A stretch of 64,000 nucleotides of DNA from Diaporthe sp. PMI_573 (Eukaryota > Ascomycota > Sordariomycetes > Diaporthales > Diaporthaceae). The position numbers were made by a program, and so were the translations under genes. The notes below the pieces were generated by a model. The model searched no databases. It was given only the letters and a program-made list of their open reading frames with translations, and had not been told where the DNA came from. The stretch covers positions 124,001 to 188,000 of the forward strand of contig JAJTUP010000003.1 of the NCBI GenBank assembly GCA_021399435.1, given 5' to 3'. Positions 49,301-63,471 of the stretch are shown here, one piece after another. The first letter of the stretch is position 1. The number at the start of each line of letters is the position of its first letter.

Positions 49301-52300
49301 GCTCACAGTATGCAGGCATGGGCGCGCACCTCTACCGTGATCACGAAGGCTTCCGATCGATGTTGCTTAGCTACCAAGAGCTGGCAACCGGCATGGGGCT
49401 GCCGAAATTCATCCACCTGATCTCTGACACAACCACCGACGTGTCAAGCAACGCCGAGGCCTCGACTGCCCAGACACAGCTCGCGATCGTCGCCCTGGAG
49501 ATTGCGCTGGCCCAACTGCTCAAGGCATGGGGCATCATGCCCGACGTAGTCATCGGCCACAGCCTCGGCGAGTATGCCGCCCTTTGCGTCGCCGGCGTCT
49601 TGTCGGTGAGCGACACCTTGCTGCTGGTAGGGCGCCGTGCGGTCTTGATGGAGAAGCATCTTACGGCCAACACGTACGCGATGCTCGCGACAAGCCTCAC
49701 GAGCGAGTCTCTGCACGAGATGTTTGGGGAGCTACACCTGACGTCCTGTAGCGTCGCTTGCGAGAATGCCCCATCAGTAACCATCGCCAGTGGCACACTG
49801 CAGGACATCGAGATCTTGCAGCAGCATCTGACTACTGCCCGAGGCATGAAGACCAAATTGCTACCAGTTCCTTATGGCTTCCACTCAGATCAGGTCGAAC
49901 CCATCCTCGATGAGTACCAGCAGGTCGCGAGGGGCGTGCATTTCGGCAAACCCAAGGTCCCTGTCGTTTCGACTCTCACAGCCAAGGTTGAACAAGGGGA
50001 TTCTGATTCGGCCTTTGGGCCAGCCTATCTCGCCCAACAGGCTCGCCACAGGGTCAAATTCGTCCAGGCTCTTGAGGCTTGTAGGGCCGCCGGCCTTGCC
50101 GACGACGGCTCGTTGTGGCTTGAGATTGGTCCCAAACCCGTGTTGATGGGACTTGCGCGTCAGACTCTGGTCCTCCCTGTGGAAGACGTGATCCCAACAT
50201 TGGACTCGCGCCACGACAATTGGCACACCATCTCCGGCATGCTCAGGACGCTTTATCAGTCCGGGATACAAGTTGACTGGCCTGAAGTGCACCGACACTT
50301 TGTGCCTTCTCTGACACTACTGAACTTGCCGACTTACGCGTTTGACATGAGGGACTTCTGGGCCCCTTATAAGGAGCCAGAAAGGATGGTTCAAATGGTC
50401 AGTGTTGATGACAAGATGGCCAGTGGAGGCAAAATGGGGCCATCCCCAGTCCCTGGGTTCCCTACATCGTCTGTCCAAGCAGTTGAAGATGAAAGGATAG
50501 ACGGGAACGCCATCAGCGCCACTTTTGCGTCTTCCATGTCCTACCCCAGCCTGCTCGAAGCTATCAAGGGGCACGGCGTCAATGGTCATACTATCTGTCC
50601 CTTGGGAGTCTTCCACGATATGGCACTCACCGCTGCCTCATACCTCTTCACGAGGCTACACAGCAACAACATCAAGACGAAAGACGACGGCGAGGTCCCT
50701 AGAATGTCTATTCAGGCCATGGATATGACACACGCTCTGGCCCTTAGTTCTGAGTCGATTGACGCTACTATCTATGTGGCGGGTACATACCGCGCTGAAG
50801 ACAAGTTCGTCGAGGTCATGTTCACATCCAGTTCGGGACTCGGAAGGCCAAGCATGACACATGGAAAATGCCAGGTACATTTCGGCCCAGGTGGCCAGCA
50901 GTCCCCAGCTTCTCAATTGTCGCCTGCGAGCCTTTCACCAACTCCACTCTTCCTGGTACGAGCAAGAATCGAGTCCCTCCGCCAGCTCGCAACCACCAAC
51001 CAAGCACACCGCCTCGCCAAACCAGTCGTCTACCAGCTCTTCTCCGGCGTGGTCTCCTACGCGCCCATCTACCAGGCTATAGAGGAGGTCGTCATGGACC
51101 ATTCAAGTAGTGACGCCATCGCCACGGTCCAGCTGCCTGACAATAACACCGCCGCCCACCCGGGGAAGTTCCACACCAACCCGTACTGGACCGACGCCGT
51201 GCTCCACCTGGCCGGGTTCATCCTAAACTCGGGTCTGCGGTATCCCAGTGATATCGCATGCCTAGCTACCGGGTTCCAGATGTGGCAATCAACAAGAGAA
51301 CTGGTGGCTGGAGGCACGTACACTTCGTATGTTTGCATGCAAGAGCCTGAAGATGGTGGCAACCGCGTTGGCTCGGTGGTTACTGGCGACTGCTATGTTT
51401 TTGATGGGACGGACTTGGTACAGGCCACACTGGGAATCAAGTTCTTGAAGTTGAAGAAGGTGGCACTGAATACTATTCTGGGATTGTCGGAGTCGGCACC
51501 TGATAAACATACGAGGACGGAACAAAGCAGACACCATCAGGACAACAAAACAGGTGACTCCTCAAGATACGCACCTGCAATTTCCGAAACACCGAGTATC
51601 AAACCAGACCTCGAGGCCAAGACAGACCTTGACAACGCCGAGGAGATAATCGAGTCCATGCTAGCCATCATCTCCGCAGAAAGCGGCTGCACAACAGACG
51701 ACATGGCCGACGACTCGAGGTACACAGACCTGGGAATCGATTCGGTCATGTCCATCACAATCCTGAGCATGGTGAGCAGGAACCTGAGCGTCGACCTGCC
51801 CGCTTCCTTCTTCCTGGACAACGAGACCATCGGCGAGTCAAAAGCTGCCCTCCGGGATCTTATCGCGCCGCCGATGTCAGATTCCGACACACAGCAAGAC
51901 AGCGCCGGCGTAAGTGATGTATGGACACCATCGCCACATTCGTCTGAAGAGAGAGCGGAATACGTCGACGGTTCGCGGATACGCGCGCCTAGCGAGTCGA
52001 GGCCAAGCACGCCGTGGACGCAATTCGACACGAAGCTCGAGGGAAGCAGCCCCTACGAGCTGGTACCACGGGCGGAGCCATCGAAAGATGCTGCTGAGCA
52101 ACAACTACCACCATCATCACCACCACGCCAAGAGGCCCTGCCAGCCCTCATCGCCCGTGTAAAACACTACCAGGGCCCGCGCAGCAACTCCCCGGGCACT
52201 ACCAACATCTTCTTCCTGGCCGACGAGACCGGCTCCACCTTCAGCTACATGTACCTGCCGAGCCTGGGACCCCAGACGGCCGTGTACGGCGTCGACTCGC

Positions 52301-52866
52301 CCTTCTCCGCCGCCGCAATCAGGCCACCGCCCGGCCTCGACGTCCTAGGCCTAGCCGCCGCCTACCTAGCCGCCATCCGCGCGGAGCAGCCCAGCGGGCC
52401 CTACGTGCTGGGCGGGGCGGCCAGCGGCGCCGTGCTTGCGTTTGAGTGTGCCCGGCTGCTGCTGCTGCGGGGGGAGGAGGTGCGAGGGCTAGTTCTTCTT
52501 GACTGTGAGAGTCCTACGTCGCGGAACAACAACAGCGGCGGTAATGCTACCAGCGACAGTGGCTATGGTGCTGCAGCTCCGCCGGTGGTGAAGAAGAAGA
52601 GGGTGAAGGCCAGCGTCGCTGAGCATGTTGAAAACATGACGGCTATTTTTGACGCGTTCACGGAGCCGGCGGCTTTGTCTTCAGGGGTTAGCGGCATAGC
52701 CCTGCTGGTGTTGGCCAACGGGCCCGAGGATGACGGACGGGGTGCTAAGTGGTCGGATCTTATACCTGGGCTACAGACTCGGAGACTTGAGGCGGTGACC
52801 GGCGCGTTCTTATCGACAGTGAACATGGGAGAGTTGGGTTCTGTGATCTCCGAAGCTTTGGTATAA
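46340..52866 (+). CDS. Non-reducing polyketide synthase (SAT-KS-AT-PT-ACP-TE), TE degenerate, 2116 aa
   Basis: Three exons, 46340-46635, 46714-48601 and 48700-52866. SAT: catalytic Cys121 in ALCGGLLPA. KS: SACSTS (Cys551), MHGTGTQAGD, GHGEG at the second splice. AT: GHSLGEYAAL. PT: His near 1353 (GHGVNGHTICP) and Asp near 1560 (YWTDAVLHLAGF), both catalytic residues present. One ACP: LGIDSVMS (Ser1743). No CMeT or reductase. The C-terminal thioesterase domain (from about 1880) keeps its start (TNIFFLADETGS) but its nucleophile elbow reads GGAASGAVL, with Ala1969 in place of Ser, and the terminal PGHHF-type motif reads TGAFLSTV without the His. It should accept the HR-PKS chain, extend and cyclise it. 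Release probably needs another enzyme, the thioesterase at 30550. Confidence 0.93.
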
Positions 52867-53445
52867 AAGATTCTGCGGCGCTGAGGATATTTGCTTGGTG
52901 CATTAAGCTACTCAGATGGCGCAATGATGCAGCAGGTGCCACGGCACTGTGTAGAAATGGCAAACAGACTTGGGTAACCTATAGAGGCAACTACAGTAGA
53001 GACATAGACCCATTGTATATGTATTTAATTTCCCCTTGGTAAAAGAGACAAATCTAGAAGAATATTGACATGTGTATAGACTATTTGTCGCTCTCCAGCA
53101 GGATATTATGAGGTCGCTGATTGTTGGTTGTGAAACTATTGACCAACCGCATGACTGATCCTAACCGGTCTCAGAGACCAACGGGACCAACGGCCACTGC
53201 GGAATGTGTGTGATTGGATGCAAGCAGCATCACCATGTCAGCTGACCTACTCTTTGTGACGAAGACAGGGCTTTGGGATCCTACGCTCATCTCGCTTAGG
53301 AGGCGACCCTGGTTATTTGTAAACAACGACACGGTCAGCCGTATACAAAAGACGCCGACTAGACACGAGAGAACTTGGGACGTGACATCAATTAACCCTA
53401 GGAAATCACCAAGTTTCTATATCCACGACCAAGTGCTTACCTCGG
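52867..53445. other. Intergenic between NR-PKS and the ABM gene
   Basis: These 579 nt should hold the NR-PKS terminator and the promoter of the small ABM-fold gene. No other gene or repeat is supported. Confidence 0.5.
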
Positions 53446-54019
53446 ATGCATATCTCTGCTGCTCTCCTGAGTGCCGCTGCGGGATTTCTCACAGCTACTA
53501 TGCCGACTAAGGACACTTCAGCCTACTACTCCGTTTCCACCCTCAATGTGAAACCCGAGAACCAGGCAAAGGTACGCATGCATTCAAATCCCAGGTTAAA
53601 CTTTCGAAAGCCATGTTTCGATTAGCGGGTTGAATGATTCGGAGGAAGCGGATGCTGACCTTGTGTTCCTTCGCTTTAGGTGGTCGAGTTCTTCACTCGA
53701 GTAGGGCGAGCAACAGAACAGCTAGAGCCTGCTGCCAAGATCTACCGATGGTATAAGGTCAAAGACAAGGACCAGTTTGTATTCATTGAAAAGTTCGTAG
53801 CATAACACATTTACTAAGGGTTATAATTGAGTTATACAAGCTAACTGGAATACCTCTTGTAACAGATTTGCCAGCGAGGCAGACTACCGTGCACACCAGA
53901 ACTCAGCACACGTCCAGGGGCTGTATCAAGAGTATATTGAGTACATCACAGAACCTTTTGTATTTTATCCCATAGATACGTCTGAGGAGAAGTTGATCGG
54001 CGGCTTTGAGAGAGACTAA
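53446..54019 (+). CDS. Small ABM-fold (dimeric alpha/beta barrel) protein, 130 aa
   Basis: Three short exons, 53446-53571, 53680-53792 and 53866-54019, splice in phase (introns 108 and 73 nt). Each is too short to stand out alone. The product has a hydrophobic leader (MHISAALLSAAAGFL) that looks like a signal peptide or membrane anchor. It is followed by the antibiotic-biosynthesis-monooxygenase fold (PF03992): VKPENQAKVVEFF near residue 35, a central YRWYKVKDKDQFVFIEKFA strand pair, and YRAHQNSAHVQGL near the C-terminus. Such proteins oxidise or isomerise aromatic polyketides without cofactors. It lies 580 bp after the NR-PKS on the same strand and is a plausible tailoring enzyme. A shorter start (ATG 53500) would remove the leader. 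Confidence 0.8.
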
Positions 54020-55790
<1,771 letters not shown>

Positions 55791-56776
55791 TATAACTAAT
55801 GAGAAAGCTGTATGATGTGAAATGTTTCCTAATAATTCGTGCAGACGACTTGTTACTAAGCTTCGATAATTGTCAGTCCTGATGCCACACCGAGTAATTA
55901 CCTAGATATAGATACTCGTGACTTGAGTTGTGTTGAACTCTGGGGCTGTTATTTTATCCGCCCTCATCAGCAGGATTCGAAGCAGCCTGATTCATAATGC
56001 AGGTTTCAGCGAGCAGCAACTCGATTCTAGTAGTGATGAAGTGTCGGATCAGCACTGCATACGACTTAGGGCCGCCTTGGCGAACACGCTCTTGCTGCAT
56101 TTCTTTTTCGTTCTATTCTAATCCCAACAATTCTTTCGAGGGATTTACTTGGAGGGTTCAGATGCAACTATTTCCTCTTTTAACGTACTCTACACGTAGC
56201 ACGACGATAAGGCATTGTCCAACGTACGACTTTTGCATATTGAACTTGTCCAGTTTTGACAAGAAATGGAATCAAGTTGCAATCAATTGGTTCTGCAAGG
56301 GAGGGCTTACTCAGTCCTGCATTCCATTATGGTGGCGTGCGGAATAAATGTTTAGTGATCAATTCCCGGGCACATCACGCCCCACTTGGAACGCAAGCTG
56401 CTTGGTCATCTTTGGGCTTCTATCATTGTGACTTCGCTAGGCTGAGACTTGACATACTCGAGTGCACGATAAAAAAAAAAGGAAAGATGGCATGTGTAAT
56501 ATTCGATTAGTGAACACCGTACTGAATCTTATCACCTAAAGGCTAACACCGATTGAGTTGAATAGTCGTCGCAGTGTGGAACATAGCATGTCGTATCACA
56601 ATTCACTCTTCAGCCATTATAAATGCCCATGTTAAGACCGGCTGCGTATAAAGTCATTCTTTGAACCATTGAGTATCAAGTGACAGCTCCTACATCTTAG
56701 ACTACTTCCCCTCTCTTGCCGCCAGCTTACGGACTATCAAACAGTTCACTAGTACTGAACCACGTCTTCACCGATA
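55791..56776. other. Intergenic, divergent region
   Basis: These 986 nt lie between the OYE pseudogene start and the NmrA-like gene start. Composition is ordinary, with a poly-A tract at 56470-56480. No gene is supported. Confidence 0.45.
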
Positions 56777-57694
56777 ATGTCCTCCCCTTTCAATAACATT
56801 GTCATTATCGGCGCATCAGGCGCCATAGGTAGCGCTATCCTCGAAGCCTTCCTCAACACTCCCTCTGTAACAATCACAATCCTTCAACGCGCGTCCTCCA
56901 GCAAAACAATCTTTCCCCCCTCAGTTCGGGTCGTCAGCATCCCAGACGACTATCCCCACGACTCACTTGTAGCCGCCTTCACAAACCAAGACGCAGTGAT
57001 CAACTGCGTCACAACACTGGCCGTGCGCACCCAGCTCCAGATCATATCTGCCGCAGCCGAGGCCGGCGTCAGGCGCTTCGTCCCCTCCGAGTACGGCCTC
57101 AATAACAACAACCCGGCCGCTCGTGCACTCTGCTCCGTCTTCCGCGAGAAGGGCGAGGTGCAGGACTACCTCCGCACCCTGGAGGGCCGCATGGAATGGA
57201 TGTCCTTCGCGGTCGGAATGTGGCTGAAATGGAGTGCAACACACGAGTTCCTCGGCATGCACATCGCAGAGAGGAAGTTTGTCCTTTGGGACGACGGTGA
57301 AGGGTTGTTCAGCACGACGACTGAGGAAAACACGGCCCTTGCGGTTGTGAATGCGCTAACCAAGAAATGGGAGGAGACGAAAAATAAGGTTGTCTGGCTG
57401 AGCGACTTTGCTGTATCCCAGAAAAAGCTGCTGGAAGCGGTTGAGCGATGCACGGGGGAGAAGTTCAAGACAGAGCTTATTGACTCGGAATCATTTACCC
57501 GGGAGAAGCAGTCGGCTGCCGCGGCAGGGGATGGTGGGGCTACGTATTCGCTGATCGAGACAGGGTTTGTTACGGGGAAATACGGCGGATATCTGGAGAA
57601 AGAGGGTGAGATCATGAATGAGCTCTTGGGACTTCCAAAGCGATCGCTTGATGAGGTTGTGAAGGCTGCTGTTGAGGCCGTGGAGATGCCATGA
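56777..57694 (+). CDS. NmrA-like / isoflavone-reductase-like NAD(P)-binding protein, 305 aa
   Basis: A single-exon frame. The N-terminal dinucleotide-binding motif IIGASGAIGSAIL (residues about 10-22) and the RRFVPSEYGLNNNN segment near residue 100 place it in the NmrA/PCBER atypical short-chain dehydrogenase group (PF05368). These proteins either reduce aromatic or phenolic substrates or act as redox-sensing regulators; the sequence alone does not decide. No catalytic lysine motif could be assigned with confidence. It lies beyond a pseudogene from the polyketide cluster, so membership in that cluster is uncertain. Confidence 0.88.
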   Translation: MSSPFNNIVIIGASGAIGSAILEAFLNTPSVTITILQRASSSKTIFPPSVRVVSIPDDYPHDSLVAAFTNQDAVINCVTTLAVRTQLQIISAAAEAGVRRFVPSEYGLNNNNPAARALCSVFREKGEVQDYLRTLEGRMEWMSFAVGMWLKWSATHEFLGMHIAERKFVLWDDGEGLFSTTTEENTALAVVNALTKKWEETKNKVVWLSDFAVSQKKLLEAVERCTGEKFKTELIDSESFTREKQSAAAAGDGGATYSLIETGFVTGKYGGYLEKEGEIMNELLGLPKRSLDEVVKAAVEAVEMP

Positions 57695-58014
57695 GGACGG
57701 TGCTGGGGATGCGTCACGACTCCGGGTGAGAACGTCCGATCTTGACATCGAAGTGGTTTTACAATCAATTACAATGTCATAAATCTTCTGGTCCATGAGC
57801 TTATAACTACATCCCAGGGAGATGTACTGTTGAAATACGCTCCAAGTTAGGACATGATTACAGGGGAGAAGGATAGTGTTCACGTTTCGTAGTTCTCCTA
57901 CCTCGCGTCACTATTGACTAACTATCTCTTTGAGTTCAAGTACTCTTGCCAGATCCACAGGAGCGATAGCTCCCATTAAATTCACGTCCACACCAGATAC
58001 CATCAGCAAGTTAA
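57695..58014. other. Convergent intergenic region
   Basis: These 320 nt between converging genes (NmrA-like and ankyrin) presumably contain both terminators. Nothing else was seen. Confidence 0.5.
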
Positions 58015-59790
58015 CTATCCCAAAGTCTTCCGTCTGTAGGGCTTCCCACCGTACCGGGCGACTTCCCTGGCCAGCTCCAGGTTGCAAGTTCTGATCGCGT
58101 ACGCCAACAGGGTCTCTCCGTTTGCGAGCCATTCGTTTGGGTCGAGCCCTTTTCCGAGTAGGATTGGCACGAGACTGAGGGTTCCTCTCTCTACCAACAG
58201 GCTGACGGCTGATTTTCCCCACGAGTCACGATCGTTAGGATTAGCACCATAATTGAGGAGGACTTTAATCAATTCCTTTCGATCGTTCGTCCCTAAGGTC
58301 TTTGTCTCGGCTTTGACGGCGCTCATGAGCATGCTATTTCCCACGTTGTCTTTTGCGTTCGGATCAGCGCCTCGTTCCAGCAGTTTCTTGACGATGTCGA
58401 TGCGCCTCCTTGTGAACGCTTCGACGATCAGGGGTACGCCAGTGGCTGATTTGATGTTGACGTTCGCACCGCACTCAAGCAGGAAATCGAAAATCTCATC
58501 CTTGTTTTCTCGTAAAGCGAGAATAACCATGGAGCAACCGGACATGTCCTTCGCGTTGACCGAACCGCCCCGCGACTGCAGCAGCTTTAGCATCGCCAGG
58601 TTATTTGCCGAGTAGGCGTGGTGAATGGCAGGCCGATGGTACAGGTCAGTCGTATTGGCCTGAGCACCGTGATCCAGCAGAAGCTGTACCATGTCCAAGT
58701 CACCCTTGTCAATGATGTCCAAGAAATACGCATGTCCATACAGATTCTTGTGATTCGGGTTGCATCCACGCTGTAAGAGAAGCTTCGCCATTGGGATGCT
58801 GCCAGCCGAGGCCGCCCAGAAAAGAGGAGGTAGCTTTTTTGCCGAGTCTGTCACGTCCTTGGACGCTCCGAGCTCGAGTAGCTTGGTGAACACAGGATGC
58901 CGTTGGTTCTCGATGGCTAGGACGAGCGGTGTCTTGCCATCTTCATTACGCCCGTCAATGTTCGCCCCAGACGAGATGAGCGAGGCGACCGTGCTGACAT
59001 CACCTCTGCAAGACGCCTCGCAGAGCGCGGCGACAAGCGGCTCCGGTTTATGACGGAACGGAGCAGTCACAGCTCTGAAAACTCCCGAGAGCTTGCTCTG
59101 AGGGGCTTGTTGGTAAGATGTTGAAGCTGCAGGGGACGACGCAGGTGGTTCGGGTCTTTTGGTATCGGAAACAGCTTCGGATGTGTTTTCATCATAAGGA
59201 GGCGGTGCTTCATCATCCATATCATCGGGGACTGTGTCGCTTGAAACAACGGCCGTGAAGGCCGTGTCCGCAATTTCCAGCAGCGCGCGATATTCAGCGC
59301 CACCCAGAAGCTTATCTTGGCCATCCGCGGTTTTCCTGTGCCATGTTAGGAGATGTTCACTTAGGTAGGGAAGCCTCTCTGCCTGGGCTGCTCACATCTG
59401 CATAGCTTCTACCAGGCCTTGCATTACCGAGGTCTCAAGACTCATCCAGCTCTCATATTTTGATAGCAAATCCCTGTCGATGGGGAGCTGTCGGGTCTCA
59501 GAGACACCGGAACCCTTTTCCACGATCCCCTCAGCGAAAACACATTTCTCGATTCTATCTATGATTGCGTTTTGGAGAGTCTGAGAAACCAGCTCAATGC
59601 CGCTTAGCTTGACGCCGAGCTCGCATGCCGCTTCGCCGAGTTCCCTGAATTTGGTAGACAGTTGGATGAGCGGGGAGTCGCTGGCGTGCCATTGGGCCGC
59701 TGTCTCAGCGATACTTACGGCCGCCGAGATTGTACGGTGATGGATGGTTTGGCACTGTGCTGCCAGTGCTGCGGCTGAGAAGGCGGTCAT
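58015..59790 (-). CDS. Ankyrin-repeat protein, 571 aa
   Basis: Two exons, 59790-59396 and 59335-58015, with a 60-nt intron (GTGAGC...CACAG); the phases agree. Residues 1 to about 165 are helical and rich in Ala/Glu, without a recognised domain (start MTAFSAAALAAQCQ). A Pro-rich acidic linker (DDEAPPPYDENTSE) follows. From about residue 228 to the end run roughly ten ankyrin repeats (for example DGKTPLVLAIENQRHPVFTK and LHRPAIHHAYSANNLAM-like units). It has no NACHT or kinase domain. It is probably a protein-protein interaction scaffold of unknown function. The short N-terminal domain may be a fungal NLR-style effector domain, but I cannot name it. Confidence 0.85.
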
Positions 59791-61790
59791 TGTGATCAAC
59801 ACAGTGACTTGCGTACGTGAAGTACAGAGATGAGATGACCTGTGAGGGAGCGATATCAAGATCGTTTGTTCCACGATTTTCAGAAAGTGCAGCCTGAAAT
59901 GTACATACAGACTTGGGGCCTCAAGAGCATTTGAGTCAGCCCACATTGATGGCGTGGAGGATTCACATTATCAGCTGCCAGAGGCGCAGCTAAGCCACTA
60001 GCCAAGACGGAATTAAGGTCATGTGCGTAAGCCCGTACTCATCGTATTGTTCTATTGATTGGTCTACTCCCCCTGAAATCGATCTATCATAATTTGGATG
60101 TGAGGTCATGTCTCCAAGCACGCGGGAAGTTGCATCTAGGCCCAGGAAATACTCGAACTCTGTGGTTATGCTTCCCGTGACTATCCCTACGCCCTGGATT
60201 ACATTGAATCAGCCGATTGTGTCTGGCAGCTAAATTCTCAATGTATCTACCACGCTTACATCGGGTAGGGTAATAGATTAGGCGAGCTGCGGTGATAGTT
60301 TTGCAGTCGGGTCAACTTGCAACTTGATTTTATTAGGCGAGAAACAGTACATATACAAGCATTCTCATTCTGCTGTATGCACAATATATCGTGGATTCAA
60401 GTAGGCAGTCGTCTCACCCTCTGTTGTAGCAGCAGCTCCTGTGGCCTTCTCATCTCGAGCACTGTTGCCAACGCCATCATGGTCTCCCTCTCCAATTGTA
60501 GCAGTTGAGGCTAATCTCCCAAGGGCTATCAAAGCACTACCCCTGCATGATCAAGAGGTTTTAATGGGGGTCACAGGTTCGGCCGACCTTATTTAACCGA
60601 CTCACCAGCCTTGTCCATCCCTTAATATTACCATGTCGTGCACTGATGAAGTTCTTTCTGTACGGGTACACAGTTGTTTCGAACCGGCCATGCTCGTTAT
60701 ACCAATCTGTACACGCATCAAGTTCTCTTGTTGCAAGATTTCGACCAATCAGCTGTCAAGCTCGAAGGACCGTGGTGTGGTGGAAGAGTTCCGTTCAGAG
60801 ACAATCCTAGACGAGTAGCACAACTGCCACAAGGCTCCTCTTCAGAGAATTGGTGGACCCAGGAGACATGAAGGACGTGGATCATATCAGCGAATGGTCC
60901 GATATCCCGGAGGCTTCACTCCCACACTCCACTTCTACTTATCGAGCGATGTGGGCTAATTCCGTGAAGTTGAACATTATACAATCTCATCAGCATCCGA
61001 CTGTAATACAGACAGTGTCAAATTCACGCAGTTGGGCAACCGCATACGTGGTTGAGGTTTCTCTCCTCTTTAAGAAACCAATTCATGTAGTGTTGGCTTT
61101 CCGCATCGGTCCATTTGTAGAGTAGTCATCGCATAGCAGAGAAGACCAACTGTGCTACTACATTGAATTGCTAAAAATAGAGGCTAAGAACCGGCGACAT
61201 GACTATCAACGATACATGGGTGTTTCGGCCTTCCACCTTGCATAACTACATCAAGCGCGGAAATTCGCCAAAGAAGCTCGGATTTAACAGTGGGCAACGC
61301 GTTTTCCCAGCACCGTCCATCTTTATATTTATTATCCATGGGGTCACGGCCAGAGACTGGCAGGGTCAATTGAGACTTGTGCGTAGACTGGGGCTCGATG
61401 GGTGAGAGCGGAGCAACTATGGCACCGATTTGCTCCCGGCTTGCCGATATCCCCTGCCCACTGTAGGTTTCCTGCTCAGTAGGGGAATTGAATCGGCCAT
61501 ACTCCATACACTATAATTTCGGTCCTTTCCGAAACCCGGGGTATGTGGGGAAACCGCGGGTGTTCCCTTGGAAGCTTCCGCCCGTGAGTCCGCCCCGTGG
61601 GGAATAGGCTCTCCATGGAACACTCCGCGGGACACTCGACTTACTAACAAATCAGTCATGTCGCTTTCAAGTCAGTTTCACCATGCCTACAAATACTTAG
61701 CTACGTATATAAATCTACCGGACTTATTCTCAATCACATCCTAGGCTTGTAACAGTGCATACATAGCACGTTCCGTCAATTACATCCTCC
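59791..61790. other. 2-kb intergenic region, no supported gene
   Basis: Several frames of 60-107 codons occur on both strands (for example 60633-60818, 60850-61125 and 61507-61184), but none shows a family motif and I could not join them into a convincing gene. The segment near 61510-61640 is GC-rich compared with its surroundings and lies just upstream of the carotenoid-oxygenase gene. Confidence 0.45.
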
Positions 61791-63471
61791 ATGGCTATAA
61801 ACGTGATTAAGGAAAAGTCCTTCGACAGGTCCCAGCTGAAGGATTCTCAGTATGGCCTCATCTCATCATGGTCGAAACATTATTCGCCTCCTGAGACTGC
61901 CGTCCAGGGTCGCTTTCAGGCTGAATTAGCCAACCTAGTTGTCTACGGTGAAGTTCCAAAGGAAATTGATGGAACCTTTGTCCGTATGATTGTCGACCCT
62001 TATTTTGAGCCACATCCGGAAAATGGATTCGTCGAAGGTGACGGCAATATTTGTGCATTTCGATTTCACAATGGCCGGGTTGATATGAAGGTCAAGTACA
62101 TCGAGACAGAGCGGTAAGCCCAGGTCTTCTCCCTTCAAGGTTCCACGTCTGTTGTTTTTGGAGAAGTGACTAACGAATCCCAGTCTACTTCTTGAACGAA
62201 AGGCAAATCGCAGACTTTTTGGCATCTACCGGAATCCATTCACCAACCACCCGTGTGTGCGAACAGCAAATGACTCGACTGGGAATACCAATATTATTTA
62301 CTGGAACGGACAGCTCCTTGCATTAGCAGAGCGTGGCCTGCCATGGGCCATCAACCATGACACCCTTGAAACCAAACGGTACAATCCGTTCGGGGACCAA
62401 GTCAATTCAAAAACTTTCAGTGCTCACCCAAAAGTCGATCCATACAGTGACGAGCTAGTCTGTTGGGGCTACCAGGCAAAGGGTCTCGGTACTACTGATA
62501 TAGTCACCTATTCCGTGGATTCCAATGGCAAGATTTCAAACCAGAACTGGTTCAAAGAGGCCGAAGCCACTTGGCCACACGACGCATGGGTCACCGAGAA
62601 TTGGATAATACTAGCATCTATGCCCTTCCGGGTCAGTTCCGACGAGGAGTTACAAAACGGTTCCCAGCATTGGCAATACGTTGAGGACTGGCCCAGCGGC
62701 TTCATAGTATGTCCGCGCAATCCAGATAAGCCTGCCCATCCTGGCTGGAAGCCGGGTGAGACCCGTCGATACACTTGGAATAACGGGCTCATCATTCATA
62801 CGGGGGCCTCATGGGAAGAAAAAGACGGCAGGCTCATCCTCGAGAGCCACTACGTCAGCACCAATATGATCTTCACCTTCTGGAATCCGCCAGACATGAA
62901 AATGCCAAAGCCCAGTGGCAGCTACGTCCGCTGGACTCTCGATCTGGACCAGCCGGCAGAAACCAGGGTTCCCGACCCCGAGGAGTTGATGGCAGCGCTG
63001 TGTGACTTTCCCAAGACGGACGAGCGATTCCTGACCCGCAAACAGCGCTATACCTACATCACGGCCATCGATGCAGGGAAGCCGCCGGAGGCCCGCCCGA
63101 GCTTCAACTCGATCGTCAAGCTGGATACGAAGACCCGTGAGGCCCTAGTCTTTGACGTCGGCGGTATCAATTCCAACGTCGCAGAGCCTGTTTTTGTCCC
63201 GCGGTCGGATCACGCGCCCGAGGGCGACGGCTATGTGATAGCCTGTGCCTACCGGCCTGGTGCGCCCAACGGGGAGCTGATCATCCTGGATAGTAACGAC
63301 TTCTCCAGGCCCTTGGCGCTTGTCAAGTTGCCGTTCGCGATGCGTAACCAGGTTCACGGAAATTGGGTGCCGAATCCAAACCCAGGCCAGCCGTTGCCAT
63401 CTTTGTCGGGGCCTGCGAAGGATGTCACTCCTAGTGATGTCGGTCCGCTGAATCGGTTCGGGCTTAGGTAG
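61791..63471 (+). CDS. Carotenoid / stilbene cleavage oxygenase family protein, 536 aa
   Basis: Two exons, 61791-62113 and 62184-63471 (70-nt intron), join ETER to LLLERKANRRLFG. The four iron-binding histidines of the RPE65/carotenoid-oxygenase family (PF03055) are all present: AHPKVDP (His189), WPHDAWVTEN (His240), LIIHTGASWEE (His313) and VHGNWVP (His499). The length and the C-terminal VHGNW motif fit the fungal lignostilbene/carotenoid dioxygenase subgroup. Expected reaction: oxidative cleavage of a C=C bond in a carotenoid, apocarotenoid or stilbene with non-haem Fe(II) and O2, probably in the cytosol, since no leader is seen. No carotenoid-synthesis genes are nearby. Confidence 0.92.

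Noticed and set aside
60633..61125. Possible gene in the 2-kb gap before the carotenoid oxygenase
   Set aside because: Frames are short, have no motif, and could not be joined by plausible introns.
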